NCBI GenBank assembly: GCA_945874895.1
Contig: CAMCIC010000006.1
Coordinates: forward strand, 1-64,000
Reading direction: 5' to 3'
Length of the DNA: 64,000 nucleotides
Source of the DNA: Akkermansia muciniphila
GTDB lineage: Bacteria; Verrucomicrobiota; Verrucomicrobiia; Verrucomicrobiales; Akkermansiaceae
The translations under genes and the position numbers were made by a program. The notes under the pieces are model-generated. The model did no database searches. It worked only from the letters and a program-made list of their open reading frames with translations, and was not told the origin of the DNA. Every line of letters begins with the position of its first letter. The stretch's first letter is position 1. Below are positions 52,901 to 62,100 of the stretch, in pieces.

Positions 52901-53036
52901 ATGGGATGAAAAGCAATAAATTCATCCTAGAAGTCGCTGGCATGAAGCGAGTCAGGTGACTACATGCGAAGGAATCGCCTCGCGGTTTTTTTCTAAGCGC
53001 TTGCCGATACGCGGTTGTTTTGTCATGGTGCCACCG

Positions 53037-54404
53037 ATGAAGCGCGCGGCATGGTCTTTGGCTTTGGCATGGCATTTCTGTCTCGGACAGGAAGTTGCGC
53101 CACCCGCGCTGGAGCCCACTCCGGCTGCGGAGTTTCCTGACCTAGCGGTGGCGGGACACACCATCACTACGAGCTCCAGCAGGCAATTTCGCATCAGTGG
53201 TGGCGAGCCGAATTTGCGCAGCTCGATGGCGTTTCTCGCGGAGAATGTGAAAGCGGATTTCCTCGCGCTGGGACAAGAAAAAGATCAGTGGAAAGTGCCG
53301 ATTTCGCTCATGTTGCACGGCAAGCAGGGTGACCCCATTCCTCGGCGCAGCATCGTCATCGATCTGCAGTGGGGAGAGGATGGGTTCAAGCTGAACTTGC
53401 ATGCGCACTTGGCTCAGGGGGTCGATCAGGCGAGGCTTCGTTCGGCTTTGCTCGCGACTTTGCTTTACGAAAAATCCCTACGCACGATCCCGCCGGGACC
53501 ACTGGAGGAGCGTCTACTCGTTCGCCCATGGCTGGTGGAGGGGCTATCGGAAATGATCGAGTGGCGACGCGGCAACAGCGACAGACGCCTCTATCAATCT
53601 GTTTTTCAAGCAGGTGGATTGTTTGACCTCGAGGAGATGCTCGATATGTCGCAAACGGAATTTGATGAGTCTGATAGTGTGCTTCGCATGGGGTTCCGCG
53701 TATCAGCATGCGGCTTGTTGATGGCGTTGCTCGAACAGCCATCGGGAGATCAGGCGTTTCATGCTTTTCTGAACGAAGCGGCGCAGTTTGGAGGTGATAT
53801 GCCCGTGTTGTTGCGCAAGCACTTCCCGGGCTTGAATCTATCGAAAAAGAGTTTGGAAAAATGGTGGAGTTTGCAAATGGCCAATCAGTCGCGCAACACT
53901 TTGACCGAAGTGATGACGATTCAGGAGACCGACCTGGCACTGACGGAGGCCTTGAAGCTTCGCTTTCGTGATGAGCAGGGCATCCCCCGTGATCGCGATT
54001 TGAGTTCCTGGCAGGAATTGGCAACACTGGAGGAGAGTGCGAAGCTGCCGAGCATACGCCACGCCGAGGAATCTCTCGCTCGCCTTAGTTACCGCTGTTT
54101 CCCTTCGTATCGAAAGTTGTTGTCAGACTACCAAGTGCTGCTGAGGGCGATGATTCAGACGAAACCGAAGATCGATATCTCCACAAAGCTCCGTGAGTTG
54201 GAAGAATCCCGCCTTCTCATGAACCAGCGCGGCGAAAGGGCAATCGATTATCTCGACTGGTTTGAAATCACCCGCGCGCGTGAGACCAGCGGAGTGTTCG
54301 ATGATTACATGAAGCTCAAACAACGTCTCGACCAAGGCTTGATGCAGCATCAGGATCACTTGTCGCACTACTTGGATCGGGTCGATAGGCTGTATCAACG
54401 TTGA
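53037..54404 (+). CDS. Exported protein resembling a peptidase-MA scaffold without its zinc site
   Basis: This is a 455-residue protein. ATG 53037 was preferred (signal MKRAAWSLALAWHFCLGQEV); the open frame extends to 52956. The middle carries LVRPWLVEGLSEMIEWRRG, which resembles the P-x-W-L-x-E-G-L-x-E segment of gluzincin peptidase-MA-like proteins, but the helix before it (RSALLATLLYEKSLRTI) has no HExxH. The C-terminal third is helical. It is probably a periplasmic or surface protein with no metallopeptidase activity. It is divergent from the GH16 gene and is followed by the truncated sigma factor. The family assignment is tentative. Confidence 0.6.
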   Translation: MKRAAWSLALAWHFCLGQEVAPPALEPTPAAEFPDLAVAGHTITTSSSRQFRISGGEPNLRSSMAFLAENVKADFLALGQEKDQWKVPISLMLHGKQGDPIPRRSIVIDLQWGEDGFKLNLHAHLAQGVDQARLRSALLATLLYEKSLRTIPPGPLEERLLVRPWLVEGLSEMIEWRRGNSDRRLYQSVFQAGGLFDLEEMLDMSQTEFDESDSVLRMGFRVSACGLLMALLEQPSGDQAFHAFLNEAAQFGGDMPVLLRKHFPGLNLSKKSLEKWWSLQMANQSRNTLTEVMTIQETDLALTEALKLRFRDEQGIPRDRDLSSWQELATLEESAKLPSIRHAEESLARLSYRCFPSYRKLLSDYQVLLRAMIQTKPKIDISTKLRELEESRLLMNQRGERAIDYLDWFEITRARETSGVFDDYMKLKQRLDQGLMQHQDHLSHYLDRVDRLYQR

Positions 54405-54505
54405 GGCGTTGTTGAAATGCTAGCATCCATAGGCGTTTTTGGTTGAGAATTTGTTTTTCGACATTTGTGCTCACTAAGGGTAGGATTTCTGGAGAATTCT
54501 TTCGA

Positions 54506-54691
54506 ATGCTCACTACCGAACAACAGAAAAAGTTTACTCAGTTGTGGACGCAAGCGCAGCCCACAGTGACCTGTTTTGTTCAGGCGAGTATACAAGATCG
54601 TGGTCACGCGGAGAATCTCATTCAGGAGATCGCAATGACATTGTTGCGAAAATTTCCCTCTTATGAGGCATCCCGGCCTTTCATGCCATGA
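54506..54691 (+). pseudogene. Truncated ECF sigma factor (N-terminal part of region 2 only)
   Basis: ATG 54506 is preceded by GGAGA at a good spacing. The 61-residue product (MLTTEQQKKFTQLWTQAQPT, then VTCFVQASIQDRGHAENLIQ, then EIAMTLLRKFPSYEASRPFM) matches the start of ECF sigma factors of the Rhodopirellula/Verrucomicrobium family (TIGR02989 type), including the AENLIQE helix of region 2. The frame stops at the point where region 2 normally continues with W-x-x-G-I-A-R. Region 4 is absent, and the next gene starts 20 bases later. It is most likely a remnant left by a deletion, although a short regulator cannot be excluded. Confidence 0.65.
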
Positions 54692-54710
54692 TGGATATTC
54701 CCGATCATTT

Positions 54711-57700
54711 ATGAAAACACGCATTCACCATTTTCTTTCCATTCATTTGTGGGTGGTTTGCGTGCTATGGGCTAGAACCATCGCATCCGCCGCTGCGGAT
54801 TACTATGTCGATCCTGTTTCCGGAAACAATGCGAACAACGGCGTGTCGATTGCCACTGCTTTCAAGACCTTGGAGCGTGCGCGTCAGGCGGTGGACGCGG
54901 TCAATGGGAATATGGTAGAGGACATCACCGTCCATCTTCGCGGAGGCATTCATCGCCTTTCTGCAACGCTGACGCTGGGGCCGGGGGATTCGGGAACGAA
55001 TGGTTACGATGTGATTTATCGGAATTATGAAAACGAAGTCCCCGTCATCAGCGGCGGCGCTGATCTGTCAGGTGGATGGGTGCTTCATGATGCGGCGAAG
55101 AACATCTACAAGAAGACCAACGTCAATTTTCCATTTCGGCAACTCACGGTGAATGCTTCGTCTGCCATCAGGTCGAGAACTCCGAATCAAACCAATCCGG
55201 ATACGCTCGGACCGTATTTCAAAATGGTTGGAATCAACTCCGCCGCTCAAGAGGCGATTGTTCAACGGGTGGACGTCGAAGGCTGGAGAAGTGTCGCTGG
55301 GCTCGCCAACGTTGAAATGGTCATGCACCCGCATTGGTATCAATACCGTGGGAGAATCGACCCCGATGCTTCCTATCAAAATGCGACTCAAGTCCGTTTT
55401 GCATTCCAAACGCCTGAGAACAATTCGATTTTTGCGAAAGGCGATAGTTTCTGGGATAGTGCCACTTATCCGGTGCCGTATTTTTTCGAGAACTCGATCG
55501 ACTTTCTCGATGCCGAGGCCGAGTGGTTTCACGATACCGTCAGCGCTACGCTTTACTACAAGCCGCGCAGCGGGGAATACATGCCCGCCGCCTCCATCGA
55601 AGCGCCATTTCTGGAGAGACTGATCCAGATCTCCGGCACCTCGTCGAGTAGCAGCAACAAGGTGCGCCATGTTCGCTTCGAAGGATTGACGTTCACCCAG
55701 GCCGGTTGGAATGGTCCCAGCTCCAAAGGCTCCGCCATGACCCAGGGCGCAAGGGAGCTCGTCCAACCTTTTGCGAAGCATGGAGCGATCACCGCGCAGT
55801 ATGCCGAAAATCTGGATTTCGCATTCTGCAAGTTTCGGTTCCTCGGCTTTACCGCCATATCGTATGTCAAAGGAGTCACGGGTGGATCCATTCGCAACTG
55901 CGAGTTCCGTTGGCTATCGGGAAATGGCATCGTGGTTCATGACGATGGCAACGCCAATCCCACCGAGGGTGAAGCTTGCCAGAATATCCAGATCGTGAAC
56001 AACGGCATGACACGCATCGGCCAGCAATACAGCAACGGCATGGGCATTGTCAGTTATTTTACGAAACGCATGCTCATCGCGGACAATGAAATTTCATACG
56101 GTCCCTACATGGGAATCCAGACGGGAGGGCAGTCCGGAGGCTTGGTCGATGTCGGGATGAAGGACAACATTCTGAGAAACAACTACGTGCATCACGTGAT
56201 GCAGTTTCACGACGATGGAGGGGCATTTTACACACTGGCCCGTCAGCAAGGCACCCATGTCGTCGACAACTGGGCGGACTCGATCCAATGGGCTCAGCTC
56301 ACAGGTGCTTATCCAGTGGCTGGGATCTATGCCGACAACTATTCGGAATTCATCACATATGAACGCAATGCCAACGTCAATTGCTCCGACGACATCAACC
56401 AGAATACGGGGGGCGGTGTGCAGAACATTCGGTTGATTTCCAACGTCACCACGGCGGACCCGGCCATCACGGGCTATGCCGGTCGCAAGGCGAATTACGT
56501 GCTGCCAGTTAAGATCGAGGCGGAGAACATGACCGCTACCGGAGGCACCGACGAGATAGGTTCATCTTACTCGAATGATGCAGGGAGCACTTTCAGTGCG
56601 GCTGGCAATCTCAGCACCACCTTTACCGGTGTGGCTGGAACCTATAACATTCATGCGGCCTATGTCACAGGGGACAGCGCCGCCGCGGGTTACGTGCTCC
56701 GCGTCAATGGAACGAGTGTTGATTCGTGGACCGCAGAGCTGACCCCCGCAGGCGCAGGACTTCAAATCCGTCATCGCATCAAGCGCGCGGTGGTTCTGCC
56801 AGCCGGAGCCGTAATTCGGCTCGATGTCACTCCCGTTTCCGGGACTCCAGCCAAGGTCGATTACGTGGAGATTTATGGCCGACAACTTTCTACTCCCCTT
56901 GCACCCGAAAGCCTGACGGCGAAAGCAGTTTCCGCTACGAGAATCGCGCTGGATTGGGAAAGTTGGGCGGGCGCGGAAACGTCTGCATCTTATACCGTCT
57001 ATCGTGCTCTGTCCCAAGCAGGGCCGTTTGCTGCCATCGCGTCGGGCATTACTGGAACGAGCTGGATGGACGCGAGATTGGTTCAGGGAACGTCCTATTT
57101 TTACTACGTAACGATGACCAATTCTTTAGGAACAAGTCCGGCCAGCGGGACCATCAGCGCCATACCTCAGGAGTTTCCCAGCACGGCCACGCTGGAGCCC
57201 AGCGCGGATGCCTTTGTGCGAGGAGGTGCGAGCGCATCCACCAACTTCGGCACAGCGACGCAACTCGTCGTGAAAAGCGCCACGACCACCGACAATTATC
57301 GCAAGGCATACATACGATTTGATCTTACCGGCCAAGACCCACAATCCACGCCGAACGCAGCACTCCAGTTTGTCGTCGCGAGTGCTTGGGATGATGCGAC
57401 ACCATGGCAGGTCTATGGATTGAAAAACGCGGATGCTGGCGAATCCTGGGTCGAGAGTTCTATCACTTGGAACAACGCACCGGCGAACACCACCACGACG
57501 GGAGATGGACTGGTCAGCAGCCGAGTAACGCTGCTTGGCACGCTCGCGGTCACCGGAACTCAGCCCTTGGGACAAGTGCTCGAGTTGCGGTCCGCAGCTC
57601 TGGATGCCTTCCTGTTGGCAGATACCGACAACAGAGTGACATTCATTGTCACGCGCAACAGCACCTTAGCCAGCAACTCCATCGTAGCATCCCGCGAGAG

Positions 57701-59102
57701 CGCAACCTTTGCTGCGCCCACGCTGCAGTTCGATAAGTCTGTATCGGGCTCCGATGGCACTATTGCAGTCAGTGCCAGCACCCAGCGGCAGCAGACTACC
57801 GATTCGCTTACCAACACCATTTCCAATTTCACCGTGGCCAGTGGCGCCAATCGCAAGCTGGTGCTGGCAGCCAGTTGGGAACAAGGGAATCCGGCGAGCA
57901 TCAGCGCGACGTGGAACGGGAGCCAGAATTTCACGACCGCGGTGAAATCAGCATCTGGTAGAAACGCGACCATCCTTTATCTCGATGACCCGACCCCGGG
58001 CACTGGCAACATTGTTGTGACGTTTGCTGCCGCCACCCAGTCACGTGTCGGAGTAATGAGCTTGGTGGGGGTATCGTGTGGCGTGGCGAGAACCTCGAAT
58101 TCCTCGGGCGTTTCCGGTAGTTTGATCATCCCGGTCAATGGGTGTCTCGTGACAGGCGTTTATACTTCCAACAATTTACCCACGATCACTGGCCCCTTCT
58201 CCAGCACGCTTTACAATGGAGATTCGGGTTCGTCTGCGGGCAATGCGGGCTACCAGATTTTGCCAACGGCGGGCTCTGCTACGTATGCTTGGACGGTCAG
58301 CGCTCCTGTGGCTGACAACAATGCTCTCGCAGCCTTTGTGCCGGCGTCTGCTGCGCCCGTCCTCATCTCCACTAGCCCGACAGACAATGCGGCCGACGTG
58401 CTTGTCGATGCAAACTTCGTTGCCAACTTCAGTGAACCGGTGGCAAAGGGAGCAGGCACCATCACGCTGAAGAGAACTTCCAATAACAGCACGGTCGAGA
58501 GCTTCGATGCGGCTTCCTCACCGAGGCTTGTTTTCAGTGGACAATCTCTAACCATCGATCCCATCAACGATCTCAGTCCTGGTGTGGCTTACCATCTGCT
58601 GATGGACTCAGCGGCCATCATCGATGCCTCCGGCGCAAATGCCTTCGCCGGCATTTCTAGCGCCACCTCATGGAACTTCACCACCGCTGTTCCGACTTTT
58701 TCGAGTTGGATCTCCAATCCCACCTTCGGGCTTGCTGTTGCTGACCGGGATCTCGCTGACGACCCCGATGGTGACGGCATCGAAAACGGTGTGGAAAACT
58801 TTTTCGGCACCCACCCTGGCATTTTCACACAGGGGCTCGTCACAGGAAGCAAGAATGGCAACACCTTCACCTTCACGCACCCGCAGAACGCTACTCCCGC
58901 CCCCGATCTGACCGCCAGCTACAGTTGGTCGAAAGACCTCTCTACTTTTCTGGGCAACGGTGCCACCGATGGAGCTGGCACTATGATTCGTTTCACCATC
59001 CAGTCTGACACACCCTCGCCTGGCATCACCACCGTCAACGCCACGGCAAGCGGAACGGCCGCTACCAAACTCTTCATTCGTGTGCATGTGACTCAGCCAT
59101 GA
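54711..59102 (+). CDS. Right-handed beta-helix carbohydrate-active protein with CBM, DNRLRE-like and C-terminal module
   Basis: This 1463-residue exported protein starts at ATG 54711 (signal FLSIHLWVVCVLWARTIASA); the upstream in-frame ATG at 54663 overlaps the sigma remnant. Residues about 22-600 form a parallel beta-helix of the polysaccharide-lyase/GH type (ADYYVDPVSGNNANNG, TVHLRGGIHRLSATLTL, GIVSYFTKRMLIADNEISYG). A CBM6/35-like domain follows (about 600-730; KIEAENMTATGG), then FN3 (about 735-825), a DNRLRE/CBM96-like domain (about 830-1010; SADAFVRGGAS, KAYIRFDLTG), and a segment of about 290 residues shared with the next gene that ends in an SbsA-type Ig domain. The final module has DDPDGDGIENGVENFFGTHP and ends LFIRVHVTQP. 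It is likely a surface polysaccharide-degrading enzyme; the substrate is unknown. Confidence 0.8.
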   Translation: MKTRIHHFLSIHLWVVCVLWARTIASAAADYYVDPVSGNNANNGVSIATAFKTLERARQAVDAVNGNMVEDITVHLRGGIHRLSATLTLGPGDSGTNGYDVIYRNYENEVPVISGGADLSGGWVLHDAAKNIYKKTNVNFPFRQLTVNASSAIRSRTPNQTNPDTLGPYFKMVGINSAAQEAIVQRVDVEGWRSVAGLANVEMVMHPHWYQYRGRIDPDASYQNATQVRFAFQTPENNSIFAKGDSFWDSATYPVPYFFENSIDFLDAEAEWFHDTVSATLYYKPRSGEYMPAASIEAPFLERLIQISGTSSSSSNKVRHVRFEGLTFTQAGWNGPSSKGSAMTQGARELVQPFAKHGAITAQYAENLDFAFCKFRFLGFTAISYVKGVTGGSIRNCEFRWLSGNGIVVHDDGNANPTEGEACQNIQIVNNGMTRIGQQYSNGMGIVSYFTKRMLIADNEISYGPYMGIQTGGQSGGLVDVGMKDNILRNNYVHHVMQFHDDGGAFYTLARQQGTHVVDNWADSIQWAQLTGAYPVAGIYADNYSEFITYERNANVNCSDDINQNTGGGVQNIRLISNVTTADPAITGYAGRKANYVLPVKIEAENMTATGGTDEIGSSYSNDAGSTFSAAGNLSTTFTGVAGTYNIHAAYVTGDSAAAGYVLRVNGTSVDSWTAELTPAGAGLQIRHRIKRAVVLPAGAVIRLDVTPVSGTPAKVDYVEIYGRQLSTPLAPESLTAKAVSATRIALDWESWAGAETSASYTVYRALSQAGPFAAIASGITGTSWMDARLVQGTSYFYYVTMTNSLGTSPASGTISAIPQEFPSTATLEPSADAFVRGGASASTNFGTATQLVVKSATTTDNYRKAYIRFDLTGQDPQSTPNAALQFVVASAWDDATPWQVYGLKNADAGESWVESSITWNNAPANTTTTGDGLVSSRVTLLGTLAVTGTQPLGQVLELRSAALDAFLLADTDNRVTFIVTRNSTLASNSIVASRESATFAAPTLQFDKSVSGSDGTIAVSASTQRQQTTDSLTNTISNFTVASGANRKLVLAASWEQGNPASISATWNGSQNFTTAVKSASGRNATILYLDDPTPGTGNIVVTFAAATQSRVGVMSLVGVSCGVARTSNSSGVSGSLIIPVNGCLVTGVYTSNNLPTITGPFSSTLYNGDSGSSAGNAGYQILPTAGSATYAWTVSAPVADNNALAAFVPASAAPVLISTSPTDNAADVLVDANFVANFSEPVAKGAGTITLKRTSNNSTVESFDAASSPRLVFSGQSLTIDPINDLSPGVAYHLLMDSAAIIDASGANAFAGISSATSWNFTTAVPTFSSWISNPTFGLAVADRDLADDPDGDGIENGVENFFGTHPGIFTQGLVTGSKNGNTFTFTHPQNATPAPDLTASYSWSKDLSTFLGNGATDGAGTMIRFTIQSDTPSPGITTVNATASGTAATKLFIRVHVTQP
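57810..58691 (+). repeat. Segment shared with the next gene, copy 1
   Basis: This in-frame segment of about 880 bases, from TNTISNFTVASGANRKLVLA to TSWNFTTAV, matches 62252-63130 in the neighbouring gene at protein level throughout and at DNA level in parts; for example both contain CTTTACAATGGAGATTCGGG. It comprises an unrecognised beta domain and an SbsA-type Ig domain. It points to a duplication or gene conversion between adjacent genes. Confidence 0.75.
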
Positions 59103-59119
59103 CGATAAACTACTTAGGC

Positions 59120-62100
59120 ATGATACGATTTCAGCGCAGCAAGAAATTTTTGGTCGTTATCTCCTTGCTAGTCGGCATGAGTAGCCCACTGACGGCGCAG
59201 ATCACCGTTGTCAATTCTGGTGCCGTGGTATCAACCGTGGCAGATAATCCCAAGACTGCCTTGCTCTCGTTTCATGCCGGTGCCGCCAACAAGTTGATTG
59301 TCCATGTCAGTGCGGAGGGTCAAAATGTGGCCTCAATCACCTATCGAGGAGTCGCACTTACGCCAGTTATCACCGGCACGGGGCGCAACAAGGGGGTCTA
59401 CTATCTGGACAATCCGTTCACCGGCGGCGCTGCCAATCTCTCGGTCATCATGGAAGAGGGTGTCACCAACGGGATCGCCGTCGGCGTGCTCTCGGTTTCC
59501 GGAGCTGCCCCTGGGGACGCCACAGTCGCCATGAGCAATGCCACCAATAGCGTGACACTTCCTGTGCCGGTGTCGGGTAGTCTTGTGGTCAGTGGTTATG
59601 CCGACAATGGCTCCGGTATGATCACGCTGCCAGCAGGTCACACGGCGATTTACAACTTCACCAACATCGGCTCCGCGGATGCAGCGGCGGGCTATGCCAC
59701 AAGCCAATCCGTCGGCTCTCGTACCTATGCATACGGGGACACCAGTTCCTCGACACCAGCGACTTGCGCTGCGATCTTCGTTCCGGCCTCCGCCGCGCCA
59801 GTGATCACGGGCACCAGCCCCGCCAACGGCGCTATCGCTGTCTCGCCGGACGCCGATCTTGTGGCAACTTTCAGCGAGGCGGTGGTGGCAGGCAGTGGCA
59901 CCATCGAACTGTGGCAATCCGGCGGAGTCTCGCCGGTTGAATCCTTTCATGTGGCCACTTCCCCTCTACTCTCTTTTGCGGGATCGACCCTCACAATCGA
60001 TCCATCTGCAAATCTCGTTGCTAACACCATCTACTACGTCAAGATCACTTCTGGCGCAGTCGTCGATTTATCCGGAGGCCATGTGTTCACAGGAATCACG
60101 AACTCCACTACATGGTCTTTTTCGACGGGTAGCAACCCGCCGCTGGTGCCCACGCTCTCTCCCAGCGATAATGCTTATTATGTCGATGTGAATGCCAATC
60201 TCGTGGCATCCTTCAGCGAAACCATCCAGAAGGGAACGGGCAACATTACCATCTACAGGAACGATGGCACGGTGTTTGAAACCATCAATGTGACCTCTGC
60301 CGCAGTCAGCTTGTCTGGCGGGAGGGTGACGATAAATCCCGTCAACAACTTCGTCGCCGGTGCTGGCTATTATGTGAAAATCGACTCTACCGCATTCCGC
60401 AACAATGCCAACCAGTTTTACGCGGGCATTTCGGACTCCACCCAGTGGAACTTCACCGTGCTGCCAGACTTGACCACGGTGGATGGACGGCTCACTTGGG
60501 CGATTCAGAAAAACCTCACCAACCCTTATCCCAGCACGACGAGTTCAGCGGGTCTCGCCTCTTATGTGCTAGCTACCTTTCATCTTGGCACCGATCTGGT
60601 GGCCGCCAACGATTTCATCAATCAGTTTCATTCCCAGTATCCTATTCCGGACAGTGACACCATTGGCTTCGACTCCTATTTCTGGCTGCACTTGATCTGG
60701 CGCATTTATCATGATCCTGCAATGAACGCGCGACTGACTTCGCAGGCTCGCGCCAATATTCAGGATATGATGTGGAGTTTCATCCGCACGCGCAGCAGGA
60801 CCAGCGATGCGGTGGGTGACACCTGGGTCTATCACGACAGTGAGAACCACGATGCTATGCAGAAGAGTAGCTTCCTGCTCTGTGCGGAGGCGCTCAAGGA
60901 TGCGCCCGGCTATGGCCAGAGCATGGTTCTTGCTGATGGACAGACCCTTGCCCAGCACGCCGCCGCATGGAGCGGCTATTTCCAACGCTACTTCACCGCG
61001 CGCGCTGGGGAGGGCATCAATGCCGAGATCGCCAGTCCAATCTATGCCAAATACAGTGTAGGTGTTTATTACAACCTGATGGACTTCGCGGAATCGCCAT
61101 TACTGCGCACTCTGGCACAGCGCTTCGTCACACTGTATTGGGCGGATACTGCGTCAGACTGGACCCTTTCCGGCGTGCGCGGCGGTGGGGAGGCGCGCTG
61201 CTATAAAGACAGTTACCTCCGTCTTGGCAGCCAGTATTCCTTCTACTCACTGCTCTATGGCTATGGATGGCACGCCACTTCCAGCACGGTCCGCACGTAT
61301 GGACTGATTCCCGCCACCAGTTCTTACCGCATACCCGCAATCATCACCGCTTCTGCGATCGATCCCGCCCGCCCGAATTACCTCTACTCATCCCGCCGCT
61401 TCGGCCGCGCCGGCAGTGTCGTCGGCGACGATAACTTCATCACCTTTGACAGCGGCAACTCAAACCTACGCCGCGACACTTGGGTCACTCCCGATTACAC
61501 CATGGGCACCCTTACCTTTGACATGAACAAAGCATACACCCAGATTACCGATCAGAATCGCGCGATGGGTGTGATGTTTGCCTCCAGTCCCAACAATCGG
61601 GTGTTGGTCTTTGGTGAGGGTTCCTCCATCAATGACAAAAGTTATGCAGATCTCACTGGCGTGACTCGTGCGAACTGTATGGTGGTGCAACGCGATCAGA
61701 ACGCCAATAACGGCGGTAGCGGCACGATGATTTTCGTTCCGCAAGCTCTCTGGAACGCGCGCATCGAAACGAGCGGTTGGTTGTTCCTGCAGAGCGGCAA
61801 TGCCTACTGCGCGGTCCGTCCTGCGGGTGGCACTTACACTGCCATGACCGCCGCTTACGGTGTGGACATTTCCTTGAGCAATAGCTGGGCACCTGTGATT
61901 ATCCAGATGGGGCAGGCGTCGAGCTATGCCGACTTCGCCGATTTCAGGTCATCGGTCATCGCCAATGCACTAAGCTTTTCTAACAACACACTCAACTACA
62001 CCAGCGAGGCTGGCGATACCTTCACCTGCTACGCCAACAGCAAAACCACCCCACAGGTCAATGGAAGCACTGTGATCCTCAACCCGGCAAAGACTTATGA

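Noticed and set aside
54691..54760. Frameshifted continuation of the sigma factor
   Set aside because: No frame after 54691 continues region 2, and a signal-peptide gene begins at 54711. Truncation fits better than a simple frameshift.
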